A stretch of DNA of 41,930 bases from Mycobacterium kyorinense (GTDB lineage: Bacteria > Actinomycetota > Actinomycetes > Mycobacteriales > Mycobacteriaceae), in assembly GCF_002101735.1 (NCBI RefSeq), contig NZ_LQPE01000028.1, positions 1 through 41,930 of the forward strand, in the 5' to 3' direction. The notes under the pieces are model-generated. The model was not told where the DNA came from, did not search any database, and was given only the letters and a program-made list of their open reading frames with translations. Each line of letters opens with the position of its first letter. Within the stretch, counting starts at the first letter, position 1. The translations under genes were made by a program, and so were the position numbers. Below, one piece after another: positions 33,087 to 41,930 of the stretch.

Positions 33087-33805
33087 CCGACCTGAGTACC
33101 CGTCCCCGGACCAGCGCGCTGGAGGAGATCCGCCGCGCGATCACGAATGTCGCTGTGCCACACCATGAACCACCGTCGATGGTGCGACGGCGGCGCGTCG
33201 TCGTCGCCATCGTGCTGGTGCTCGGCGCCGTGCTGTTGGGCCTGTCGATGCGGCGGCACCCCGGCGAGGCGAGCTTCTACTGGCTCACGCTGGCGCTCAG
33301 TGCGGTGTGGCTGATCGGGGCGCTGGCGTCCGGGCCGCTGCATCTGGGCGGCGTCTGCTGGCGCGGCCGCAATCAACGCCCGGTCATCACCGGCAGCACC
33401 ACCGGTCTGGTGCTGGGCGGAGTGTTCGTGCTCGGCGGGTTGATCGCCAAGCAGATCCCCCCGGTCGCCGAATTGATCACGCGCGTAATGCAATTCGCCG
33501 ACCAGGGCTCGTGGCGGCTGATACTGGCCATCGCGCTGCTCGGTGCGATCGCCGAGGAGCTGTTCTACCGCGGCGCGATCTACACCGCGCTGGGCCGCCA
33601 CCATCCGGCGCTCATCTCGACGACGATCTACGTGGTCGCCACGTTGGCCAGCCAGAACCTGATGCTGGGATTCGCCGCGATCATCCTCGGGACGGTGTGT
33701 GCGTTGGAGCGTCGCGCGACAGGTGGAGTCCTGGCGCCGATACTGACCCACTTCGTGTGGAGTCTGGTCGTGTTGTTGGCGCTGCCGCCGATGTTCGGGT
33801 TCTAG
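33083..33805 (+). CDS. CPBP-family intramembrane protein (Rv1140-like)
   Basis: A 240-residue membrane protein with about six hydrophobic segments and the CPBP (CaaX protease/bacteriocin-processing) signature Glu158-Glu159-xxx-Arg163 in AIAEELFYRGAIY, plus a His in the final motif LTHFVWSLVV. The middle motif that usually has a His reads ATLASQN, so protease activity is uncertain. Start ATG overlaps the previous gene (ATGA). The stop lies in the first copy of a 15-bp repeat that flanks a hairpin. By order it matches Rv1140. Confidence 0.86.
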   Translation: MTDLSTRPRTSALEEIRRAITNVAVPHHEPPSMVRRRRVVVAIVLVLGAVLLGLSMRRHPGEASFYWLTLALSAVWLIGALASGPLHLGGVCWRGRNQRPVITGSTTGLVLGGVFVLGGLIAKQIPPVAELITRVMQFADQGSWRLILAIALLGAIAEELFYRGAIYTALGRHHPALISTTIYVVATLASQNLMLGFAAIILGTVCALERRATGGVLAPILTHFVWSLVVLLALPPMFGF

Positions 33806-33901
33806 CGGTCCTTCGCCGCGAGCGTGCACAGTTGTACGGGCTTTACGGCGTGTCGGCGTACAAACATGCACGCTCGCGCCGTAGGCCGGGTTCTAGCGGT
33901 C
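33796..33901. repeat. 15-bp direct repeats flanking a 76-bp hairpin insert
   Basis: CGGGTTCTAGCGGTC occurs at 33796-33810 and again, exactly, at 33887-33901. The first copy carries the CPBP stop codon and the second carries the convergent hydratase stop codon. Removing one copy and the 76 bp between would leave the two genes overlapping tail-to-tail by CTAG with both intact. This looks like insertion with a target duplication. Confidence 0.75.
33817..33878. terminator. Long hairpin between convergent genes
   Basis: CGCGAGCGTGCA (33817-33828) pairs with TGCACGCTCGCG (33867-33878). After a symmetric 3-base internal loop, TTGTACG (33832-33838) pairs with CGTACAA (33857-33863), leaving an 18-base loop. 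The total is 19 pairs. It can end transcription from both sides. The CGAGCGT/ACGCTCG ends match the hairpin after the DUF3556 gene. Confidence 0.72.
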
Positions 33902-34696
33902 GGTGAAGTTCGGCGTGCGCCGCTGCTGGAAAGCCGTTGCGCCCTCGAGGAAGTCGTGTGAGGTCAACAGCTTCGCCTGACCCTGCAACTCGCGGTGCAG
34001 CGTGGGCTCCAACTCGGTGAGGGTGGCGGCGTTGATGGCTTCCTTGGTTTTGGCGAACGCCACCGCGGGCCCGGCCAGCAGTCCCGAGATCACCTTCTCC
34101 ACGTCCGCTTCGAAGGTGTCGGCGGGGTAGACCGCGCTGATCAGTCCCGCGGCCAGCGCGTCGGCGGCGGGCAGTCGTTCGGCCAGCAGCGCCATCCGCA
34201 ACGCACGGGTGCGCCCGACCGCGGCCGCGACCAACGCCGACGCGCCGCCGTCGGGCATCAGCCCGATCTTGGTGAAGGCGAGCATGAAAAACGCTGCGTC
34301 CGAAGCCAATACGAGGTCGCAGGCCAGCGCCAGCGAAACCCCGACACCGGCGGCCGGCCCTTGTACGACGGCGACGACCGGGTGGGGGAGTGCCGTGATC
34401 GCCTGTACCGCACGATTGGCCTGCACGATGATCTCGGTTCCGGGGCCGCCGCTGCCGGAGACGTCGTCGGCGCTCATCCCGGCGCCGGAGGAAAAGCCGC
34501 GCCCGGCTCCGCCGAGGCGCACCACCTTGACCCGCGGATCGGTCCGCGCGTATTCCATCGCCTCGGCGATGCCGGCCAACACCGGCGTCGTCAGCGAGTT
34601 GAGGCTGTCGGGGCGGTCAATGGTCACCGACAACACTTCGTCGGCGAGCGTGACGGACAGGCCCGCGACGGGCGTCAGGGCGACTGAATCCAACAT
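33893..34696 (-). CDS. Enoyl-CoA hydratase/isomerase (EchA10/EchA11-like)
   Basis: A 267-residue crotonase-fold protein with [12 protein letters not shown], the oxyanion loops [13 protein letters not shown] and [18 protein letters not shown], and [21 protein letters not shown], where an acidic residue (Asp) follows Met-Pro as in the isomerase-like PaaG group. It therefore may be an isomerase rather than a hydratase. By order it stands where M. tuberculosis has echA11 and echA10; only one copy is present. ATG 34696 is used; ATG 34702 and 34708 are alternatives, and none has a strong ribosome-binding site. It is divergent from mcr. Confidence 0.9.
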   Translation of the reverse strand: MLDSVALTPVAGLSVTLADEVLSVTIDRPDSLNSLTTPVLAGIAEAMEYARTDPRVKVVRLGGAGRGFSSGAGMSADDVSGSGGPGTEIIVQANRAVQAITALPHPVVAVVQGPAAGVGVSLALACDLVLASDAAFFMLAFTKIGLMPDGGASALVAAAVGRTRALRMALLAERLPAADALAAGLISAVYPADTFEADVEKVISGLLAGPAVAFAKTKEAINAATLTELEPTLHRELQGQAKLLTSHDFLEGATAFQQRRTPNFTDR

Positions 34697-34781
34697 GCGC
34701 ATCACCATAAGTGACCGGGATGCGGGCGCTTCGGGCGCGGCTGCGAAGATGCCAACGGACAGTCGACAAGGAGGTCGGGAG

Positions 34782-35855
34782 ATGGCGGGTCCGCTCAAAG
34801 GGCTACGGGTAATCGAGTTGGCCGGTATCGGGCCGGGCCCGCACGCGGCGATGATCCTCGGCGATCTCGGTGCCGACGTCGTTCGCGTCGACCGGCCCGG
34901 CGCCGGCGGCAGCGACCCGATGCTGCGCAACCGCCGCTTCGTCACCGCCGATCTGAAGTCCGACGAGGGGCGCGATCTGGTGCTCAAGCTCGTCGCCAAG
35001 GCCGACGTGCTGATCGAGGGGTTCCGGCCGGGCGTCACCGAGCGGTTGGGCCTGGGCCCCGACGACTGCGCGCGGGTCAATGACCGGCTGATCTACGCGC
35101 GGATGACCGGCTGGGGCCAAACCGGGCCGCGCGCCAAGCAGGCCGGTCACGACATCAACTACATCTCGCTCAACGGCGTGCTGCATGCGATTGGACGCAA
35201 AGGCGAGCGGCCGGTCCCGCCGCTGAACCTGGTCGGCGACTTCGGCGGCGGGTCGATGTTCCTGCTGGTCGGCATCCTGTCCGCGCTGTGGGAGCGGCAG
35301 AGCTCCGGCAAGGGCCAGGTCGTCGACGCGGCGATGATCGACGGCTCGTCGGTGCTGATCCAGATGATGTGGGGGATGCGCGCGCTGGGCATGTGGTCCG
35401 ACGAGCGCGGCACCAACATGCTCGACACCGGGGCCCCGTACTACGACACCTACGAATGCGCCGACGGCCGCTACGTCGCCGTCGGCGCCATCGAGCCGCA
35501 GTTCTACGCCGAGTTGCTCAAGGGCCTCGGCCTGGACGCCGCCGAGCTGCCCGGCCAGAACGATCGGGCCCGCTGGCCTGAGCTGCGTGCCCGGCTGACC
35601 GAGGTGTTCGCCTCGAAAGACCGCGACCATTGGGCCAAGGTGTTCGCCGATTCCGATGCCTGCGTGACGCCGGTGCTGGCGTTCGGCGAGGTGGAAACCG
35701 AGCCGCATGTCACCGAGCGCAACACCTTCTACCAGTCCGACGGCGGGCTGCAGCCGCGGCCGGCTCCGCGTTTTTCCCGCTCTGTGCCCGACCAGCCGCG
35801 GCCGCCGCGGCAGCCGGGAGCCGACACCGAAGCCGTCCTGAGCGACTGGGTATAG
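34782..35855 (+). CDS. mcr: Alpha-methylacyl-CoA racemase
   Basis: A 357-residue CoA-transferase-family III enzyme that inverts the 2-methyl centre of alpha-methylacyl-CoA, needed for beta-oxidation of sterol side chains and methyl-branched fatty acids. It is nearly identical in pattern to the structurally known M. tuberculosis MCR; catalytic His123 ([10 protein letters not shown]), Asp153 (GDFGGGSM) and Glu238 (AIEPQFY) correspond to His126, Asp156 and Glu241 there, shifted by a 3-residue deletion near residue 43. ATG 34782 has AAGGAGG at 34768-34774; the long open frame to the left is spurious. The SDR and monooxygenase genes follow. Confidence 0.96.
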   Translation: MAGPLKGLRVIELAGIGPGPHAAMILGDLGADVVRVDRPGAGGSDPMLRNRRFVTADLKSDEGRDLVLKLVAKADVLIEGFRPGVTERLGLGPDDCARVNDRLIYARMTGWGQTGPRAKQAGHDINYISLNGVLHAIGRKGERPVPPLNLVGDFGGGSMFLLVGILSALWERQSSGKGQVVDAAMIDGSSVLIQMMWGMRALGMWSDERGTNMLDTGAPYYDTYECADGRYVAVGAIEPQFYAELLKGLGLDAAELPGQNDRARWPELRARLTEVFASKDRDHWAKVFADSDACVTPVLAFGEVETEPHVTERNTFYQSDGGLQPRPAPRFSRSVPDQPRPPRQPGADTEAVLSDWV

Positions 35856-35911
35856 TCCCCAACCAACCAGTAGGTCGGCCGATGCGTCGGCTGGAGGAAA
35901 GGAATGCTCGA

Positions 35912-37676
<1,765 letters not shown>

Positions 37677-37760
37677 CAAGCAATAGAAATATCGACAAGC
37701 AACGCGATCGAGGAAAACCTCATCTCATTGCGGGCGCCGTGACAGCTGCGCCCGCCGCCG

Positions 37761-37916
37761 TCAGCTCGCGGTGGGCAGCGGATGCCATTCGTCGAGCTGC
37801 TCGGAGGTCTCGCCTTCCACCAACACGTCGCCGTGGTAGAGAGCCTCGAAATCAACCTTGATGACGTCGGCACTTGAGTCGTCGATCCACATGTTCATGA
37901 GCGTATGGGTCACCAT
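37761..37916 (-). CDS. Small acidic protein of 51 residues, function unknown
   Basis: A short reading frame from ATG 37916 to TGA 37761 encodes 51 residues beginning MVTHTLMNMWIDDSS and ending WHPLPTAS. It is acidic, with no membrane segment or cysteine. Codon third positions are mostly G or C, as in the neighbours, which supports coding. Met7 or Met9 are alternative starts. No ribosome-binding site is clear. I do not recognise the family. It converges on the nitronate monooxygenase gene, and an inverted repeat lies five bases before its start. Confidence 0.55.
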   Translation of the reverse strand: MVTHTLMNMWIDDSSADVIKVDFEALYHGDVLVEGETSEQLDEWHPLPTAS

Positions 37917-37920
37917 TAAG

Positions 37921-37940
37921 GAATCGTTGAGTCACGATTC
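37921..37940. promoter_or_regulatory. Inverted repeat upstream of the small ORF
   Basis: GAATCGT and ACGATTC are perfect 7-bp arms around TGAGTC, followed by a further AATCGT half-site at 37945-37950. It lies at the start of the small leftward ORF and about 260 bp before mmpL13, so it may be an operator for either direction. Confidence 0.45.
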
Positions 37941-38144
37941 GGAAAATCGTGGCAATTCTTACCGCCGGGTAGGGTCGCTCCGCTGGTCCGGCTGAATAGA
38001 TATTCTGTCCGGAAATCCGGAATGATGGTTATTTGTCAGGTGTATAAGCTCTAAGCTCGGCGCAACGTCCTGATCGTGTCGGTGCTGCGGTGAACCATCC
38101 CGGGCGCCACATCGTGTAAACCACCGGGCGACCAGGCCGTACCC

Positions 38145-38167
38145 ATAACTTATCGCCGATAAGTTAT
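38145..38167. promoter_or_regulatory. 23-bp palindrome before mmpL13, probable TetR operator
   Basis: ATAACTTATCG and CGATAAGTTAT are perfect 11-bp arms around a single C. A second partial copy follows: TTATCGCnGATA occurs at 38150-38161 and at 38164-38175. The site ends 29 bp before the mmpL13 ATG. The TetR gene in the same operon is the natural candidate to bind it. Confidence 0.72.
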
Positions 38168-38196
38168 CGCAGATATTTTCCGGTGAGGGGACGAGC

Positions 38197-40518
38197 ATGC
38201 TGCAGCGAACTGCGCGACTGGCCCTCGCCGCGCCGGCAAAGATCCTCGCGGTGGCCGTCCTCCTTCTTTTGGCGGCCGGGATCTTCGGCATCCCCGTCGC
38301 CAAAAGCCTTGCGGCGGGCGGCTTTCAGGATCCGGCTTCCGAGTCGTCGCGGGCAATTCGGCTGCTGACCGACAAGTTCGGTCAGAGCGACCAGAAGATG
38401 CTGGTCGTAGTGACTGCGCCGGCCGGTGCCGCCAGCGAGCAGGCCCGCCAAGTCGGCACCGACATCGTCGAGCAGCTCAAGCAGTCGTCATTGGTGTTCA
38501 ACGTGACCTCGCCGTGGACGTCGCCGCCGGCGGCCGCCGCAGGGCTGGTCAGCACCGACCGCAAGTCCGGCCTGATCGTCGCCAATCTCAAGGGCGGCGA
38601 AAACAACGCCCAGAAGTACGCCAAGAAGCTGTCGGAGCTAGTCGTCCACGACCGCGACGGCGTCAGCGTGCGCGCCGGCGGCGTGGCGATGGTGTACGCC
38701 CAGATCAACGAGCAAAACGAGCGCGACCTGCTGCTGATGGAGTCGATCGCCATCCCGCTGAGTTTCCTGGTGCTCGTCTGGGTATTCGGCGGGCTGCTCG
38801 CCGCTGCGCTGCCGATGGCGCTGGGCGCGCTCGCCATCGTCGGCTCCATGTCGGTGTTGCGCCTGATCACATTCAGCACCGACGTGTCGATCTTCGCGCT
38901 CAACCTGAGCACCGCGATGGGTCTGGCGCTGGCCATCGACTACACGTTGCTGATCATCAGCCGCTACCGCGACGAGCTGGCCGACGGGACCCCGCGCGAC
39001 GAGGCGCTGATCCGCACGATGGCGACCGCGGGACGCACGGTGTTGTTCTCCGCGACCACGGTCGCGTTGTCGATGGCCGTCATGGTGTTGTTCCCCGGCT
39101 ACTTTCTGAAGTCGTTCGCCTACGCCGGCGTGGCCACCGTCGCGCTGGTGGCGGCCGCGGCGATCATCGTGACCCCGGCGGCCATCGTGCTGCTGGGGCC
39201 GCGACTCGATTCACTCGACGTACGCCGGCTGGCGCGCCGCGTGCTGCGCCGCCCGGCCCCTGCCCGCAAGCCGTTGGATCAGGTCTTCTGGTACCGCTCC
39301 ACCAAGTTCGTGATGCGCCGGGCCGTGCCGATCGGTCTGGCCGTCGTCGCGCTGCTGCTCCTGCTCGGCCTGCCATTCCTCGGGGTGAAATTCGGCTCGC
39401 CCGACGACCGGGTGCTGCCGCGCACAGCGTCGGCGCATCAGGTCGGCGACCAGCTACGCACCGACTTCGCCGACAACTCGGCCACCGCGGTGCCCGTCGT
39501 CGTTCCCGACGCGCGTGGCTTGTCTCCCGCCGAACTGGACCGCTACGCCGCCGACCTGTCGCGGGTGCCCGACGTCTCGGCGGTGACGGCGCCGACGGGG
39601 ACTTTCGTGGCCGGGAAGCCAGCCGGTCCACCCGCGGCGCCCGCCGGGGTGGCCGACGGCAGCGCGTTTTTGACCGTCGCCAGCACCGCGCCGTTGTTCT
39701 CACAGGCCTCCGCCACCCAGCTCGACCGGCTACACCAGGTGCCCGGCCCGGCCGGGCGTTCCGTCGAAATGGCCGGGCTTGCGCAGATCAACCGCGACAG
39801 CGTGGCCGCGATCATGACCATGCTTCCGCTGGTGCTCGGGCTGATCGCGGCGATCACCTTCGTGCTGCTGTTCCTGTTGACCGGCAGCGTGGTGTTGCCG
39901 CTGAAAGCGTTGGTGCTCAACGTGTTGTCGCTGACGGCGGCGTTCGGCGCACTGGTCTGGATCTTCCAGGACGGCCACCTCGGCGCGCTGGGCACCACGT
40001 CGAGCGGCACGTTGGAGGCCAACATGCCAGTGCTGCTGTTCTGCATCGCGTTCGGCCTGTCGATGGACTACGAGGTGTTCCTGGTCTCCCGCATCCGCGA
40101 ATACTGGCTGGCTTCGCCGCGCACCCGGGCCGCCAACGACAACAGCGTCGCGCTGGGCCTGGCCCGCACCGGCCGGGTGATCACCGCCGCCGCACTGGTC
40201 ATGTCGATATCGTTCGCCGCGCTGATCGCCGCGCAGGTGTCGTTCATGCGGATGTTCGGTATCGGGCTCACGCTCGCCGTGTTGGTGGATGCCACCCTCG
40301 TGCGCATGGTGCTGGTGCCGGCGTTCATGCATGTGCTGGGACGCATGAGCTGGTGGGCGCCCAAACCGTTGGGGTGGCTGCACGAGCGGTTCGGGATCAG
40401 CGAAGCCGCAATCGCGACACCGCGATCCGGCTCAGGGCGGCACCGCCGAAGCGCTCTGCCGCTGGCCGGGCCGGCCGTGCGTCACACCGATCACGCGTCG
40501 GTGACCGAAAATGGCTAG
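38197..40518 (+). CDS. mmpL13: MmpL13-like RND-family membrane transporter (intact)
   Basis: A 773-residue MmpL protein with two halves, each with one long periplasmic domain and a group of membrane helices; about 11-12 helices in all. The proton-relay Asp-Tyr pairs are Asp248-Tyr249 (LAIDYTLLIISRYRDEL) and Asp624-Tyr625 (SMDYEVFLVSRIREYW). MmpL proteins export lipids or siderophores across the inner membrane. In M. tuberculosis the homologue is split into mmpL13a and mmpL13b, whose lengths add up to about this size; here the frame is unbroken. ATG 38197 follows GGTGAGGGGA. The TetR gene overlaps its end by 8 bp. Confidence 0.94.
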   Translation: MLQRTARLALAAPAKILAVAVLLLLAAGIFGIPVAKSLAAGGFQDPASESSRAIRLLTDKFGQSDQKMLVVVTAPAGAASEQARQVGTDIVEQLKQSSLVFNVTSPWTSPPAAAAGLVSTDRKSGLIVANLKGGENNAQKYAKKLSELVVHDRDGVSVRAGGVAMVYAQINEQNERDLLLMESIAIPLSFLVLVWVFGGLLAAALPMALGALAIVGSMSVLRLITFSTDVSIFALNLSTAMGLALAIDYTLLIISRYRDELADGTPRDEALIRTMATAGRTVLFSATTVALSMAVMVLFPGYFLKSFAYAGVATVALVAAAAIIVTPAAIVLLGPRLDSLDVRRLARRVLRRPAPARKPLDQVFWYRSTKFVMRRAVPIGLAVVALLLLLGLPFLGVKFGSPDDRVLPRTASAHQVGDQLRTDFADNSATAVPVVVPDARGLSPAELDRYAADLSRVPDVSAVTAPTGTFVAGKPAGPPAAPAGVADGSAFLTVASTAPLFSQASATQLDRLHQVPGPAGRSVEMAGLAQINRDSVAAIMTMLPLVLGLIAAITFVLLFLLTGSVVLPLKALVLNVLSLTAAFGALVWIFQDGHLGALGTTSSGTLEANMPVLLFCIAFGLSMDYEVFLVSRIREYWLASPRTRAANDNSVALGLARTGRVITAAALVMSISFAALIAAQVSFMRMFGIGLTLAVLVDATLVRMVLVPAFMHVLGRMSWWAPKPLGWLHERFGISEAAIATPRSGSGRHRRSALPLAGPAVRHTDHASVTENG

Positions 40519-41212
40519 CGTGGCCGATGTTCGACGCCGCCGGGCGCCCCGTGGTTCGGGCGATCAGCTCCGCGAGGAAATCCTGGACGCGACGACTGAG
40601 CTCCTGCTGGAAACCGGGCAAGCCAAGGCTGTCTCGATCCGGGCGGTGGCTCAACGCGTCGGCGTGACGTCGCCGTCGATCTATTTGCACTTCGAGGACA
40701 AGGCCGCGCTGCTGGATGCGGTGTGCGCACGCTACTTCGCCAAACTGGATCTGGAGATGCAGCGGGTGGCGGTGGGGCAGCCGTCCACCGCCGATGTGCT
40801 GCGGGCGCAGGGGCTGGCCTATGTCCGATTCGCCTTGCAGACCCCGGGGTTGTACCGGATCGCCACGATGGGCGAGTGGCGGTCCGGCAGCGACGTCGAC
40901 GTCGCGCTGAGTAGCTCAGCGTTCGAACACATCTGCGGCACGGTGCAGACACTGATGGACGAGGGCATCTACCCGCCAGGCGATCCGACCGCGGTTGCCC
41001 TCCAACTCTGGAGCGCCGCGCATGGGGTGGCGGCGTTGCTGATCGCCAAGCCGCATCTGCCGTTCGGGGATGTGGAAGCGTTCGCCGACCGGGTGATGCG
41101 CGCGGTGTCGTGCGGACATATCGTGGCGGGGTTGGTCGGCGCAGACGCCACCCCGCAGCAGACGTTGGAGTGGCTGATGCCGGAGAGACGTTCGGAGGGT
41201 TCAGGTTTATGA
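40511..41212 (+). CDS. TetR-family regulator of the mmpL13 operon
   Basis: A 233-residue TetR regulator with basic N-terminus (VRRRRAPRG) and helix-turn-helix at about residues 20-68: LREEILDATTELLLETGQAKAVSIRAVAQRVGVTSPSIYLHFEDKAALLDAV. The C-terminal part fits the TetR_C_33-like domain (GLYRIATMGEW...LQLWSAAHGVAALLI). It overlaps mmpL13 by 8 bp and the methyltransferase by ATGA, so all three are one operon. Likely it represses the operon at the 23-bp palindrome before mmpL13 and responds to the exported lipid or a drug. Confidence 0.92.
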   Translation: MASVADVRRRRAPRGSGDQLREEILDATTELLLETGQAKAVSIRAVAQRVGVTSPSIYLHFEDKAALLDAVCARYFAKLDLEMQRVAVGQPSTADVLRAQGLAYVRFALQTPGLYRIATMGEWRSGSDVDVALSSSAFEHICGTVQTLMDEGIYPPGDPTAVALQLWSAAHGVAALLIAKPHLPFGDVEAFADRVMRAVSCGHIVAGLVGADATPQQTLEWLMPERRSEGSGL

Positions 41213-41844
41213 CATCTGCGACGACGGTCGACAACCCGTTTTTCGCCCGGATCTGGCCCACCATCGCCGCGCACGAAACCGAGCAGATCCGCGCGTTGCG
41301 CCGGGAGAACCTGGCCGGATTGTCGGGCCGGGTCCTGGAAGTGGGCGCTGGCGTGGGGACCAACTTCGCGTTCTACCCCGAGACCGTCGAGCAGGTGGTG
41401 GCCGTCGAACCCGAGCCGCGGCTGGCCGAGCGAGCCCGCCTCGCCGCGGCCGACGCGCCGGTTCCGGTGCAGGTCACCGACGCGACGGTGGAGGACTTCC
41501 CCGCCGACGAACCGTTTGACGCCGTGGTGTGCTCACTGGTGCTGTGCTCAGTAGGCGACCCCGATTCGGTTCTGCGGCAACTACATTCGCGGCTTCGTCC
41601 CGGTGGGCAGCTGCGGTATCTCGAGCATGTGGCCAGCGACGGGTGGCGCGGCGGCCTGCAGCGGCTGGCCGACGCGACGTTGTGGCCCCGGTTGCTCGGT
41701 AACTGTCACACCCACCGCGACACCGAGCGGGCGATCGTCGGCGCCGGGTTCGACGTGGACGACAGCCGCCGCGAGGCCACCTTTCCGGCGTGGGTGCCGC
41801 TGCCCGTGGCGGAGTTTGCGCTGGGCCGCGCGCGGCGGCCTTAG
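41209..41844 (+). CDS. Class I SAM-dependent methyltransferase (Rv1147-like)
   Basis: A 211-residue methyltransferase with a UbiE/phospholipid N-methyltransferase-like fold: motif I VLEVGAGVGTNFAFYP, acidic VVAVEPEP, FDAVVCSLVLCSV (motif II) and LRPGGQLRYLEHV (motif III). Relatives act on lipids or quinones. It overlaps the TetR gene by ATGA and is the last gene of the mmpL13 operon, so it may modify the lipid that MmpL13 exports. By order it corresponds to Rv1147. Confidence 0.9.
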   Translation: MTSATTVDNPFFARIWPTIAAHETEQIRALRRENLAGLSGRVLEVGAGVGTNFAFYPETVEQVVAVEPEPRLAERARLAAADAPVPVQVTDATVEDFPADEPFDAVVCSLVLCSVGDPDSVLRQLHSRLRPGGQLRYLEHVASDGWRGGLQRLADATLWPRLLGNCHTHRDTERAIVGAGFDVDDSRREATFPAWVPLPVAEFALGRARRP

Positions 41845-41930
41845 CTACTTCGGCCTGAAAAAGTCGGCGCGTTGATCTGCGATGTGAGGGTGCTGAACAG
41901 GGAAGATGGCCTCAAGCCCTTGTGCGAGAA

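Noticed and set aside
34209..34781. Long leftward extension of the mcr reading frame (from 34209)
   Set aside because: It runs opposite the hydratase gene with no family similarity. The real start at 34782 has AAGGAGG and matches the known MCR N-terminus.
38514..40667. 717-residue frame inside mmpL13
   Set aside because: It is a +1-type shadow of mmpL13 with very high Arg content and no membrane segments.
41845..41930. Right edge after the methyltransferase, with a readable leftward frame ending in TAA at 41841
   Set aside because: It might be the end of a repeat or mobile element beyond the window, but 86 bases without a recognisable domain or terminal repeat are not enough to call.

Overview
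The window looks like a chromosome segment of a Mycobacterium, probably a slow grower. It is GC-rich, with densely packed genes that overlap by ATGA/GTGA, many GTG starts, an MmpL transporter, and a recognisable backbone. From memory of the M. tuberculosis gene order, the right-hand two thirds follow Rv1129c-Rv1147: prpR, prpD, prpC, a DUF3556 membrane protein, metE, thiolase/hydratase, oxidoreductase and methyltransferase (Rv1138c/Rv1139c), a CPBP membrane protein, an enoyl-CoA hydratase, mcr, an SDR, mmpL13 and a methyltransferase. No search was run, so the correspondence is recognition of protein families and order.

Region 1 (1-13.0 kb) is an accessory acyl-CoA catabolic cluster. It holds a thiolase-fold protein paired with a Zn-ribbon/OB-fold (DUF35) partner, then a run of HpaI-type aldolase, TauD-type dioxygenase, D-2-hydroxyacid dehydrogenase and enoyl-CoA hydratase. 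An amidohydrolase, a TetR regulator, an acyl-CoA dehydrogenase, a hotdog thioesterase, a second hydratase, a DapB-like dehydrogenase, a nitroreductase and a probable double-hotdog protein follow. Several divergent or upstream gaps share an 18-bp dyad with GAGAA/TTCTC half-sites, suggesting a local TetR regulon. The substrate is unknown.

Region 2 (13.0-18.1 kb) is the 2-methylcitrate cycle for propionyl-CoA. The regulator prpR is divergent from prpD-prpB-prpC. prpB is present, unlike in M. tuberculosis.

Region 3 (18.1-22.1 kb) appears inserted relative to M. tuberculosis. It has a TetR/acyl-CoA dehydrogenase divergent pair, a DCC thiol oxidoreductase with a membrane protein, and a small organomercurial module (merB, merR, a thioredoxin-like protein) without merA.

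Region 4 (22.1-29.2 kb) holds the DUF3556 membrane protein behind a KstR-like box, metE behind a cobalamin riboswitch, an atypical SDR, and an intact thiolase-hydratase pair.

Region 5 (29.2-31.8 kb) is a type III polyketide synthase, an isoprenylcysteine-methyltransferase-like membrane enzyme and an FAD hydroxylase in one tight operon. This is the same enzyme set as the Streptomyces srsABC phenolic-lipid operon and is the best candidate for an undescribed pathway here.

Region 6 (31.9-41.9 kb) has an SDR and CPBP membrane protein, a convergent hydratase separated by a hairpin that looks inserted with a 15-bp duplication, mcr-SDR-nitronate monooxygenase, a small acidic ORF, and an intact mmpL13-tetR-methyltransferase operon behind a strong palindrome.
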